Shown: positions 1 through 8,002 of the stretch, one piece after another | Numbering within the stretch: the first letter of the stretch is position 1 | Layout of the letters: every line of letters starts with the position of its first letter | Notes under the pieces: model-generated | What the model was told of the DNA's origin: nothing | Database searches by the model: none | What the model saw: the letters and a program-made list of their open reading frames with translations, nothing else | Assembly: GCA_016938235.1 (NCBI GenBank) | Contig: JAFGVA010000226.1 | Span: forward strand, 1-32,169 | DNA from: Bacteroidales bacterium | GTDB taxonomy: Bacteria; Bacteroidota; Bacteroidia; Bacteroidales; UBA10428 | Direction: 5' to 3' | DNA length: 32,169 nt | Made by a program: the position numbers and the translations under genes

Positions 1-69
1 ATCATCTAGCATTCAACATTTTTTTGAGACCCTTCGACTTACCGTACTTCCTTAATCTTCGTGGATTGG

Positions 70-117
70 TTGAGTAGTTAAGTAGTTAAGTGGTTGATTA
101 GTTGAGAGGTTGAGTTC
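70..117. repeat. 8-bp tandem array (6 units)
   Basis: Six consecutive octamers with consensus TTGAGTAG run from 70 to 117 (TTGAGTAG, TTAAGTAG, TTAAGTGG, TTGATTAG, TTGAGAGG, TTGAGTTC). The array lies just past the stop codon of the terminal deacetylase gene, so it is intergenic as far as the window shows. It is the only array here with an 8-bp period; all the others are heptads. No function is evident. Confidence 0.85.
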
Positions 118-127
118 CTTACTCCAC

Positions 128-955
128 TCACTTCCTAACCAAAAACCTCTTCACCTGATTCTTCAAATTCTGCAAAACCCATTCCTTTACCCAAGGAATA
201 GCACTATCATGCCAACGCTGGGGATGAAATGTAAACATAATTTTGGAAGGGAGTGTACCAAGCTTAGCGGCTTGAATAATACTCTTGGTTGAATGAAAAA
301 CCAATCCTTGTTTTACCCATTCCTCTTGTTGTGGCACTTTATCGCGCACACTCGTTTTCCAACCATCCCAACGCCTGCCCGTATCGGTGAGGTAGAAAAA
401 TTCATCGAAGTTCATATCGTAGTAAGGTTCACCAATGATTCCGAGCTCTTTGTACTTGTATTTCTCCCAAATGGCTTTGTTATCGTATTTGGCTCTAGGA
501 CTGCCATGCATACAGATGGTTTTGACTTCTACTAGTTTTCTAAGCTTTGCTAAATTCTCCAGAAAATCTTCATAGGCTAAGTCTATCAATTTTTCTGGTG
601 CGCTATATTTTAGAGTAGTGGCTGACTTCAAGCTTCGAGCTTCATGCTTCATGCTAGCTGTATCCATGTTTTCATAGTGATACCCCACCTCATGCCCCAA
701 AGAGGCTATTTCTTTAATAATGTCCTCATCCCAACTTTCTGGTACTGCTCTAAAATAATAGGACCCTTTGATGCCCATTTTGACTTGAATCTTGGCAAAC
801 CTAAGAGAATTCTCCGGCAATAAATCTACATCATGCCTCAAAATAATGACCTTTTCATGTGGTTTTTGTAAAAACTCAGAAAAAGTTTGAAAAAAAAAGC
901 CTGCGTCTTGCAAGCTGTTGAGTAGGTTTTGGTAGGCTTTTATGGTGAAGTCCAT
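128..955 (-). CDS. NodB-like polysaccharide deacetylase family protein
   Basis: Last gene of the run, 275 aa, starting at ATG 955, one base after the DUF354 gene. An early His-Asp-Val-Asp motif (about residues 41-44, RHDVDLL) and a later HEVGYH motif match the metal-binding Asp-His-His pattern of NodB/CE4 deacetylases. A CMHGSPRAKYD segment follows. There is no signal peptide, so a cytoplasmic role on a nucleotide-linked or lipid-linked sugar is likely. The reaction would be removal of an N- or O-acyl group from a sugar, but the substrate cannot be read. Residues 98-110 (MKHEARSLKS region) are encoded by a 7-bp tandem array in frame, apparently a low-complexity insertion between the second motif and the following helix. 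Family assignment is good; activity is inferred. Confidence 0.82.
   Translation of the reverse strand: MDFTIKAYQNLLNSLQDAGFFFQTFSEFLQKPHEKVIILRHDVDLLPENSLRFAKIQVKMGIKGSYYFRAVPESWDEDIIKEIASLGHEVGYHYENMDTASMKHEARSLKSATTLKYSAPEKLIDLAYEDFLENLAKLRKLVEVKTICMHGSPRAKYDNKAIWEKYKYKELGIIGEPYYDMNFDEFFYLTDTGRRWDGWKTSVRDKVPQQEEWVKQGLVFHSTKSIIQAAKLGTLPSKIMFTFHPQRWHDSAIPWVKEWVLQNLKNQVKRFLVRK
626..660. repeat. Heptad array inside the deacetylase gene (5 units)
   Basis: Five 7-bp units: CTTCAAG, CTTCGAG, CTTCATG, CTTCATG, CTAGCTG. The coding (minus) strand reads through it without a stop and gives a Lys/His/Glu/Arg/Ser-rich stretch. The heptad sequence differs from the GTGATTG-type arrays further right, but the period and the in-frame behaviour are the same. 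Confidence 0.8.
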
Positions 956-956
956 T

Positions 957-2024
957 TTATTTGAATTTGTATTGATAATCGGGGTTTTCTTTCATGATCT
1001 TAGCGCTTTCAGGGTAGTTTTCGATGAACCAAACAATAAATTTGGAGGGATTGATTTTGTTTTTTATATATCCATCGTAATTCCTTTGATTTCCATCTAA
1101 AGCCAAATCTATTGTAGAAATTATTTCCTGATATTTTGTTTTATGATATAAAAGTCCAAATTTTTCTTGATCTTTTAAGTATCCCATTAAAGGAAGGCTA
1201 TTAGTATAAATAGCAGGTGTGTTTAAACATGCGGCTTCTGATGCCATTGTTCCTCCTTCACCAATATATAAGTCAGCGTATTTTAACAAAGTATGCATAT
1301 ATTCGGGATTAACATTTAGCTGATATTTTTCAAGTACCTTAGGAATTGTACCCTCAGATGAAATATAAACCTTCATTTTTTTTGACAGATTAGCGACTAA
1401 ATCAATTTTCTCTTTATCGGTTAATCTTTCAACTCCTATATCGTGATGAGCCTCCCAAGATACAAATCTAATAATGCAATATTTCTCCTCATTATCTATT
1501 TTTAGCTTTGTATAAGGATCACAGGAATCCTGAAAAAATTCTGGATGTAAGTAAAAAAACTCAATATTACTATCATACTTAAAATGATTTTTACCTAAAT
1601 CACTATAATAACTTGAACCAGTAAATTTGATATCAATAAACGGAAGAGAAATTTTGTGTAATTTATTAGCATGTTCTGTGTCTGAAAAGCCAATATTAGG
1701 TATTCCTAATAACTTTGAAATGTGACCACTATGAATTGAAAAACGATTTAAAATAAATTCGGGATTAAATTGTTTAACGATTTTAAAGAATCGATAATTG
1801 TCTTTTGGAATATTTATTATTTTATTCAATATTCCTTTTTTGTTTTTCGAAAGTATAGTATGGTTAAGTTGTAACGTTTCCAATAAGTATTTAGTTATTT
1901 CTTTATCCTTTGCCACATAAAGGTAATCCCATCCTTTTTCTACTAATAATCTAGAAATTTCTTTAAATTGATATACCTGAGCAGGATGCCCAATATCGAA
2001 TAGTACTTTTTTCTTTGCGCGCAC
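957..2024 (-). CDS. DUF354-family GT-B-like protein
   Basis: 355 aa from a GTG start at 2024 (MRAKKKVLFDIGHPAQ). The N-terminal VLFDIGHPAQVYQFKEI segment and the later GEGGTMASEAACLNTPAIYTN segment (about residues 255-275) are typical of DUF354, a family with the GT-B fold of UDP-GlcNAc 2-epimerases and MurG-like glycosyltransferases. The Gly-rich GEGGTM loop is where this fold binds the nucleotide-sugar. The gene lies between an ATP-grasp gene and a deacetylase gene, so it probably transfers or modifies a sugar in the same repeat unit. The exact reaction of the family is not well established. The GTG start is used because no in-frame ATG precedes the conserved first strand. Confidence 0.8.
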   Translation of the reverse strand: MRAKKKVLFDIGHPAQVYQFKEISRLLVEKGWDYLYVAKDKEITKYLLETLQLNHTILSKNKKGILNKIINIPKDNYRFFKIVKQFNPEFILNRFSIHSGHISKLLGIPNIGFSDTEHANKLHKISLPFIDIKFTGSSYYSDLGKNHFKYDSNIEFFYLHPEFFQDSCDPYTKLKIDNEEKYCIIRFVSWEAHHDIGVERLTDKEKIDLVANLSKKMKVYISSEGTIPKVLEKYQLNVNPEYMHTLLKYADLYIGEGGTMASEAACLNTPAIYTNSLPLMGYLKDQEKFGLLYHKTKYQEIISTIDLALDGNQRNYDGYIKNKINPSKFIVWFIENYPESAKIMKENPDYQYKFK

Positions 2025-2027
2025 GGA

Positions 2028-3158
2028 CTATCTTTTTATAATTAGTATAGGCAGATACATAATCTCAAATATAGCAGGCATGATATCATTTATTGACCAA
2101 ACTGCATACTGAATTGGATATTTTGGATGTTTTTTGTAGATTCCTTTAAATTTGTATTTTATGACAGTAGGAATATCCGTCATTAAATGCCTGAAGCTGG
2201 CAAAGCTAATAGGTGAAATGGGTTTTAGCGATTTGTTATGTAATAATAAGTAATAATTCTCTAACATGTTTGAACCAGCTATAGCAGCAATACTATGCCA
2301 CTTCCAAGTGCGAGGATTGATTTCTAAAAATTTATAAGCTTTATCTACAGGATCAAATTTATACTCCACTTCACAAATACCCTGATAATTAATAGCCTTC
2401 AGTAATTTTCTAGACGTTTCTATTAGCTCATTATTATCAACTATTTGAGCAAATGTAGTTGCATTCCCAAAATCAGGTGGATGTTGACGGGCTCTGCGTC
2501 CAACAAAAGACTGAATTTCTCTTTGGCCGTCAAATAAAAAGCAGGCAGAATAAAGGTGTTCACTTCCGCCAAGTATGATATTCTGGATAATGATTTCTTC
2601 TGCAGGAATAACTGTTAGAGCCAATCTGTAATTTTCTAATAGTTCATCAACATTATTACAAACAAACACTTTCTTTTTTAACTGACTGTAGAAAGAATGC
2701 ATGACAGCAGGCTTGATTATTACCGGGTAGGGTAGTTCCAAATTTAAAAGTTCCCCTTCGTTATCCGGCATCCAGGTCTCTGCAATTTCAATATGTTCCT
2801 TTTTAGCTATTTTGTAAGTGAGTCGTTTGTTATAGCATTTCTCAATAATTTCCCAATCGGCAGAGGCTATTTTAAAGAAACCCTCTAAATCTTTTTTATT
2901 TTGGCTCAAAATTCCAACATGCTCATCGTTCGTAGGAAAGACAGTGAATCCTTCAAATCTGTTTTTATTTTTAAGGGAGATTAGTTTTTTTAATAATGCG
3001 CCCTTTTCATATTTAATAAATTGATTTGTAAACCTACTATGGCGAGCCAAGTTGAAGGAGGTGGTATCCAAGACAATAATTGGGATTTCTAATTTACCTA
3101 AGATACGCGCAATACCTAAGGCCTGAACATGGCCGCCTATAATAATAATACCTTCCAT
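2028..3158 (-). CDS. ATP-grasp ligase (carboxylate-amine/thiol ligase type)
   Basis: 376 aa from ATG 3158. The N-terminal GGHVQALGIARILG segment resembles the Rossmann-like first domain of ATP-grasp enzymes. The middle has YPVIIKP (ATP-binding Lys), and the C-terminal part has GICEVEYKFD followed by FLEINPRTWKWHSIA, the metal-binding Glu-x-Asn with Arg. ATP-grasp enzymes activate a carboxylate with ATP and join it to an amine or thiol. Next to asparagine-synthetase-like genes, this suggests an amide linkage, for example an amino acid on a sugar. It lies 3 bases before the DUF354 start and 1 base after the GT4 stop. The substrate is unknown. Confidence 0.8.
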   Translation of the reverse strand: MEGIIIIGGHVQALGIARILGKLEIPIIVLDTTSFNLARHSRFTNQFIKYEKGALLKKLISLKNKNRFEGFTVFPTNDEHVGILSQNKKDLEGFFKIASADWEIIEKCYNKRLTYKIAKKEHIEIAETWMPDNEGELLNLELPYPVIIKPAVMHSFYSQLKKKVFVCNNVDELLENYRLALTVIPAEEIIIQNIILGGSEHLYSACFLFDGQREIQSFVGRRARQHPPDFGNATTFAQIVDNNELIETSRKLLKAINYQGICEVEYKFDPVDKAYKFLEINPRTWKWHSIAAIAGSNMLENYYLLLHNKSLKPISPISFASFRHLMTDIPTVIKYKFKGIYKKHPKYPIQYAVWSINDIMPAIFEIMYLPILIIKR

Positions 3159-3159
3159 A

Positions 3160-4131
3160 CTAACTTAGTGTTTTTTCGTAAATGGAAATGATTTTTTTTG
3201 CCACCTTCTCTGATTGCAGTTGAAGTTCTTTTATACGGTTTTTGCCGTTGGTTCGCCCTTTGGTTGATGAAAAATCCAATGCTAATCCAATATTTTTGGA
3301 AATATTATTGATGTCAAAGTCTGTCAAAAAATAACCAGGCTCACTTCCAAATAGCCATTTTACATCTCCTACATTCGTCGCAACTACAGGACAATTCGAC
3401 GCCATAGCTTCTTTCACCACATTTGGTGAACCCTCCATTAAAGATGGAACAACTACTACATCCGCCACTTGCATAAAACTTAAGGCTGTTTCATGATCTA
3501 TTGGATATGGAGCAATTAGTTCAACAGAATTCCTGTTTAATAAGTTTACTGCTTTTTCAGCCGCAGCATAGTTTTTCCGAACATTAGTTTTGTTTCCTAA
3601 AAACAGGATATATCGTTTTGATGATTTCAATCCCAATGATTCTTTTGTTAGAGCTTTGGGTTCTTGTAAATTATCTAGCTGGATACCATTAGGAATAATA
3701 AAAGATTTATCCTTTGAATAAACAAAACTTTGAATATGCTCTGATTTACAAATAATAGCTTTTACAAATGGTTGAATCAAATACGTAAGTAAAATCAAAT
3801 ATCTGCTACTAAACCGAATTTTGTTTACACCTACATAATCTCCATATGCATCACTGCCCATCAACGATAAAACAATGGGCTTGTTTGTTAGACTCAAAAC
3901 AGCAGACCAGCCAGATAAGGTGTAATGCGCATGAACCAGATCAACACTATGTTCTCTGATATATTTTCTAATTTTTACGGAAGCCCTTAAATAACCTAGT
4001 ATACCTTTCTCCTTAATTGGAAAATAAATAATAGAGATACCTTCTTTCTCTAATGATTCTCCTTGAGATTTAATAAATGGGGCTATGTCAAATGAACTAG
4101 AATTTCCACCAGAGACAAAAAGAACTTTCAT
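3160..4131 (-). CDS. Glycosyltransferase family 4
   Basis: 323 aa from ATG 4131. The N-terminal GT-B domain starts MKVLFVSGGNSS and includes DLVHAHYTLSGW and LMGSDAYGD. The C-terminal domain has FLGNKTNVRKN and the EGSPNVVKEAM segment (Glu-x7-Glu motif of retaining GT4 enzymes), then PVVATNVGDVKWL. It transfers a hexose-type sugar from a nucleotide donor to a lipid-linked acceptor on the inner face of the membrane. It is somewhat short for the family (about 350-400 aa) but both domains look complete. It follows the asparagine-synthetase-like gene with a 12-base gap. Confidence 0.88.
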   Translation of the reverse strand: MKVLFVSGGNSSSFDIAPFIKSQGESLEKEGISIIYFPIKEKGILGYLRASVKIRKYIREHSVDLVHAHYTLSGWSAVLSLTNKPIVLSLMGSDAYGDYVGVNKIRFSSRYLILLTYLIQPFVKAIICKSEHIQSFVYSKDKSFIIPNGIQLDNLQEPKALTKESLGLKSSKRYILFLGNKTNVRKNYAAAEKAVNLLNRNSVELIAPYPIDHETALSFMQVADVVVVPSLMEGSPNVVKEAMASNCPVVATNVGDVKWLFGSEPGYFLTDFDINNISKNIGLALDFSSTKGRTNGKNRIKELQLQSEKVAKKIISIYEKTLS

Positions 4132-4143
4132 TAGTTTAAAACT

Positions 4144-5931
4144 TTAATTGTTAAGGTGTTCTTTACTCCATTTCGTCCATGAAATAGCTCGAACAAACGT
4201 ATCATCCCAATTTCGGACTTTATTGAAATCAAATAATTTTGTGTTCTCTGTCCAGGAGTTTTGAATTGTTTTCATTCCGGCAATATGACTATATGAATCT
4301 GAATCTTTCACATAACCCCAGTTAGACATCATCTTTTTAACCACCAACCCTGCTCCTCTTCCAACTAAACTGTTAAACCAAGTTATCGGGAAACCTCGGT
4401 CTGATGTGAAAGAAGCTAATTGTTTATCTCTTTTTGTCATTAAATCTGCATAAAGTTTAGATAAATGAACTCTAACAGACGGGTTCTTTTCTAGAAAAGG
4501 ATAATGACCGCCATAGAACGGGGTTTTAATAACACCCTTTAGAAATTCTATATCCATAAAAGGGGTATAATTATAGAGATATGAAGCATATGTTGCAGCC
4601 TCTTGCCCAAAGTATTTTCGCTCAATATTGGTAATCAAAAAATGATAAAATCTTTTCGAAGTTTCCAATTCTGAATTAAATATTATCTCAGATTCTTTGA
4701 CTGAATGAAGAAACTCATCATTACTTATTGATGCCATGATCCAAGGATTATTGCGCCTAAAATCTTTATAGATATCGATGATCTCCTTATCTGTTCCTGC
4801 CTGAAATATTCTAAATAAATTTTGAGAATATACGGCTCCCGGGGTTTGTACAATTTTCAGAATATTACTGCCACAATTCCCTGATATAATTAAGGGAGTT
4901 TGCTGACTGAGTTTTTTTGCCATTAAAACGTAATGACCACGATTTGATGCTTTTAACCCATCAGATAACAGAACAGATTCAATAGCAAGTTGTTCATATT
5001 GCTTAACAAAAGATTGGTCTAAAAAAATAGGGGTATGTTGATAATTAAATCTTTCACTGAGCTTTCTAGCAATCTTCATATCAATATGCGATTCCTTACC
5101 ATAAGTATAAAGCAAAGTAGGACTAGTTTTCAAATCCCTCAAATAAGACAATATTAACCTGCCATCCCATCCTCCAGTAATAGATAAGCCAATTTTTGTT
5201 TGGCCATAAGTGATTTTTCTAATCGCTTGCTCAAACAATTCATCCAATAAATCGGTCCCATCTTTATAGTTAAGTATAGGTTTGTTCAATAACCAATCAT
5301 GACTATCATATTTGTCTATCACCCATTTTTTTGTACCACTTATTAAAGACGCAGCAGGTAATTGATAAACCGATTTTAAAAAACTTTGATGCCCCAAGGC
5401 ATAACCAAACATTAAATAATGGGTCATGGCAATTGGGTCAATTTTCCAAGATAAATTTTGCAATCTAAAAAAAGATTCTAAACGTGATGAAAAGAGCAAC
5501 AAATTACCGCTAAGAAAATAATACATCGGTAACATCGCACTATTGCTATTGAATAAGAAATAATGATTTTCCTTTAAATCAGCAATAAATATTTGATAGG
5601 TTCCTGACAATTGAGAATGAATATTTGCTCCATTTAGATAATATAATTCTTCAATGTTTCTATATTTAGCTTTATTCGTAAGATATGGCGTGTCATTTAT
5701 ATAAACATCTCCCCAAACAAAAAGATGAAAAAGAGAATCATTTGAAGCGTAGTTTTTTAAATCATAAAAAGAAAGTTCTCCAATCCCAACAATAGCGTTG
5801 TCTGATATTTTCTTAATTGATTTCTGAGTACAATTATTTACCATAATTGGTGAAAAAAAAGACTCGAAACTATTTAAGGAAACATTTGCAGGCTTGTTCC
5901 CTAATGCTATCATCCCAGCTATTCCTGACAT
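4144..5931 (-). CDS. Asparagine-synthetase-like protein lacking the catalytic Cys
   Basis: 595 aa from ATG 5931, overlapping the preceding ATP-grasp stop as TAATG. It has the two-domain layout of glutamine-dependent asparagine synthetase. The N-terminus reads MSGIAGM where active glutaminase domains read MCGIAG, so the nucleophilic Cys2 is replaced by Ser. The synthetase PP-loop is TGGWDGR (about residue 253) instead of SGGxDS. It resembles the divergent asparagine-synthase-related proteins of polysaccharide loci. A likely role is ATP-dependent activation of a carboxylate for amide formation with free ammonia or an amine; a non-catalytic role is also possible. The related gene at 9064-10920 keeps the Cys. 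Confidence 0.82.
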   Translation of the reverse strand: MSGIAGMIALGNKPANVSLNSFESFFSPIMVNNCTQKSIKKISDNAIVGIGELSFYDLKNYASNDSLFHLFVWGDVYINDTPYLTNKAKYRNIEELYYLNGANIHSQLSGTYQIFIADLKENHYFLFNSNSAMLPMYYFLSGNLLLFSSRLESFFRLQNLSWKIDPIAMTHYLMFGYALGHQSFLKSVYQLPAASLISGTKKWVIDKYDSHDWLLNKPILNYKDGTDLLDELFEQAIRKITYGQTKIGLSITGGWDGRLILSYLRDLKTSPTLLYTYGKESHIDMKIARKLSERFNYQHTPIFLDQSFVKQYEQLAIESVLLSDGLKASNRGHYVLMAKKLSQQTPLIISGNCGSNILKIVQTPGAVYSQNLFRIFQAGTDKEIIDIYKDFRRNNPWIMASISNDEFLHSVKESEIIFNSELETSKRFYHFLITNIERKYFGQEAATYASYLYNYTPFMDIEFLKGVIKTPFYGGHYPFLEKNPSVRVHLSKLYADLMTKRDKQLASFTSDRGFPITWFNSLVGRGAGLVVKKMMSNWGYVKDSDSYSHIAGMKTIQNSWTENTKLFDFNKVRNWDDTFVRAISWTKWSKEHLNN

Positions 5932-6980
5932 TATTTTCTGTTCCTTAAATTTTTAATAATGTATTCTAAGCGCAAATCGTAACAAGCATTTCTCGCAAAA
6001 TCACCTGCTTCAAATATCCATTTTTTATTTTGAAAAATATACCTTCCAGGCTTACCCTCAATCAACATCTGATACGGATCTGACTGACCAAAAATACACT
6101 GCATTTCATTCACCAAATAACCCCTATTTGATTCAAAAACATCAACTGCCTGGCTATAAAACTGTTGCGTATCGGTTACTTGCTTCACAAAGTCGAGTAA
6201 TTCCAACGGGGGGGGGGCATAACCTTTTAATAAGGAGCCGCTTGCTTTATCATTTTTCAACAATTTTTTATGTGCAAAAAACGAATCCCCTATCCGTACG
6301 ACTCTCCATTCGAACTGATGAGGAACAAATTCTTGCAAGATTACAAAACCCGATTGCTTTTGTCTCTTTACGCTTTTATATATTTTTAACCGTTTTTTTA
6401 AATTTTCTGGATTCTTAAGATTATTTATTAATCGCTTTAGGAAATTCCCTTTGGCTAAATTTGGTCCGAAAGAAGATCCTACACCATCACCGTGAAAAGC
6501 ATTTTTCAGATAAGTGATTTTTTCTTTTTCATCTTTCATAATTTTTACTCCACGACCAGAGGCTCCTATGTTAATTTTGGCAACAATTTTATCCTCAGAT
6601 AATGCATATGAAAGCGCTTGGTTATAAGAGTAAAAAACTTTTGTTCTGGGATGTGGAATATTATTTGCTTTGAGCCAAAAGGATAGCAGACGTTTATTTT
6701 CGTATACAAAAACTTCTTCCGGAGAAGGAAATATCTTAAAGTTAAACAGCTTGCTTAACACATATAGTTTTTCATCGTACAATTGTTTATGAAGTGAAGA
6801 AACAGCTCCGGGCTTTGTAAGAACAATATCGGGATTAAATTTTTGTATTTCATCTAACCAATTAAGCTGATTAACATTAACGATCTTATAATCCACCTTA
6901 TCGGACTCTTGGCAGGCCGTTTCCCATCCTAAAGAATCGCCCTCGATTTCATTTGTAAAGATAATTACTCTATATTTCAT
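5931..6980 (-). CDS. ATP-grasp domain protein with a C10 tract
   Basis: About 349 aa from ATG 6980 (MKYRVIIFTNEIEGDS); a TTG at 6989 would add three residues and overlap the upstream stop, so I prefer the ATG. Features are KINIGASGRGVKI (Gly-rich ATP-binding loop), a basic linker, VILQEFVPHQFEWRVVRIGD and LVNEMQCIFGQSDPYQ (metal-binding Glu-x-Gln), all ATP-grasp hallmarks. The order suggests a RimK/D-Ala-D-Ala-type ligase joining a carboxylate to an amine. Residues about 254-257 (APPP) are encoded by ten consecutive C on the coding strand (G at 6208-6217), an unusual homopolymer in so AT-rich a gene. The gene sits between a deacetylase and the Cys-less asparagine-synthetase-like gene. Confidence 0.8.
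   Translation of the reverse strand: MKYRVIIFTNEIEGDSLGWETACQESDKVDYKIVNVNQLNWLDEIQKFNPDIVLTKPGAVSSLHKQLYDEKLYVLSKLFNFKIFPSPEEVFVYENKRLLSFWLKANNIPHPRTKVFYSYNQALSYALSEDKIVAKINIGASGRGVKIMKDEKEKITYLKNAFHGDGVGSSFGPNLAKGNFLKRLINNLKNPENLKKRLKIYKSVKRQKQSGFVILQEFVPHQFEWRVVRIGDSFFAHKKLLKNDKASGSLLKGYAPPPLELLDFVKQVTDTQQFYSQAVDVFESNRGYLVNEMQCIFGQSDPYQMLIEGKPGRYIFQNKKWIFEAGDFARNACYDLRLEYIIKNLRNRK
6208..6217. repeat. G10/C10 homopolymer in the ATP-grasp coding region
   Basis: Ten consecutive G on the plus strand (C on the coding strand) lie inside the ATP-grasp gene and encode part of an Ala-Pro-Pro-Pro stretch. The frame is intact at ten. A loss or gain of one base would truncate the protein before its C-terminal metal-binding motif. 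Such tracts are classic slipped-strand sites, but variation cannot be seen from one sequence. Confidence 0.9.
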
Positions 6981-6985
6981 CTGAT

Positions 6986-8002
6986 TCAATGATTAAATGC
7001 TTCGTTGTAATCTTCGGTCAACTCATCCATTGTTTTTACAACAATTAAATCCTGTCTTCTATATTCATCAACCATCTTCATTAACAATGGGAATACATTT
7101 TCCAAATACCATTTATCCATAGATGGATGAAACCAGAAATGAGCCACTGATTTATTTTTAGATGCGGCATCTAAATAGCACTTAAACGTTTTTACATACT
7201 TTTTAACCGACCATGTAAAATTATTCTTATCCAAACCTAAAGAACTAGGGATAGCCAATAGTCCAGAGCTATCTTTAAAAGGAATGCCAACATATGAATT
7301 GTCTGGTTTCCGATAACTAGTAAATCCAAATTTCTTCAGCGTTTCAAAATTTCCTAAAGTACCACCAGGAAACACCATCGATTTCAAAAGAATATTTCGT
7401 TTATTTGCTACAACTACACATTCCTGTATTTCGGCTTCGGCCAATTCTGATGTGCAATTTTTATAGGTCATATCAATATGCGAAAAAGTATGACACCCTA
7501 TTTCATGTTGAACAGGTGAATTTTGAATTTGATCGATCAAATCTGGAGCATACCAAGCTGGAGATTTTTTATAATCAGAACCGGGATCATGTTGGTACCA
7601 GTCTCCAGTATTAAACAGCCAATTCTTGTTCTCAAAAAACACCGGACGTTGCATTTTGCTATGTGCTTTTCCGTTTTCAATTTCACACTTATTCAAAAAC
7701 AAATGGCCTACTGTTGCCCAGGTGACAGGGATATTGTATTTCTCAAAAATCCGTAATAGAACTGGAACATTTTCTCTTTCCATAAGTCCCATTTCAACGG
7801 CTTTATGTTTCTTTTTTTTAGAATATCTGAAAGCCCACGCCATTTCAAAATCTGCTGAAATCACAACGATTCCTTTTTCGAACCTGCTTTTGTGTTTTCC
7901 AATTGTTGGTTTGATTTTTAATCGATAAAGCCAATAGGTAATTTGTCCGTTAAGTGAATTAGGCAATATTTTCCGAAATGATTTATAGAGTCTTCGAATC
8001 AT
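6986..8002 (-). CDS. Polysaccharide deacetylase (NodB/CE4-like)
   Basis: 338 aa from ATG 8002, overlapping the preceding GT4 by four bases (ATGA). VISADFEMAWAFRY carries the catalytic and metal Asp, HEIGCHTFSH the two metal His (His-x3-His pattern), FPGGTLGNFETLKKFGF the third motif, and AHFWFHPSMD the C-terminal His motif. All the usual CE4 motifs are therefore visible. No signal peptide is apparent, although a short basic/hydrophobic N-terminus (IRRLYKSFRKILPNSL) precedes the domain. It would remove acetyl from an N-acetyl sugar before or after polymer assembly, exposing an amine that the neighbouring ATP-grasp or amidotransferase-like enzymes could acylate (inference). Confidence 0.88.
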   Translation of the reverse strand: MIRRLYKSFRKILPNSLNGQITYWLYRLKIKPTIGKHKSRFEKGIVVISADFEMAWAFRYSKKKKHKAVEMGLMERENVPVLLRIFEKYNIPVTWATVGHLFLNKCEIENGKAHSKMQRPVFFENKNWLFNTGDWYQHDPGSDYKKSPAWYAPDLIDQIQNSPVQHEIGCHTFSHIDMTYKNCTSELAEAEIQECVVVANKRNILLKSMVFPGGTLGNFETLKKFGFTSYRKPDNSYVGIPFKDSSGLLAIPSSLGLDKNNFTWSVKKYVKTFKCYLDAASKNKSVAHFWFHPSMDKWYLENVFPLLMKMVDEYRRQDLIVVKTMDELTEDYNEAFNH

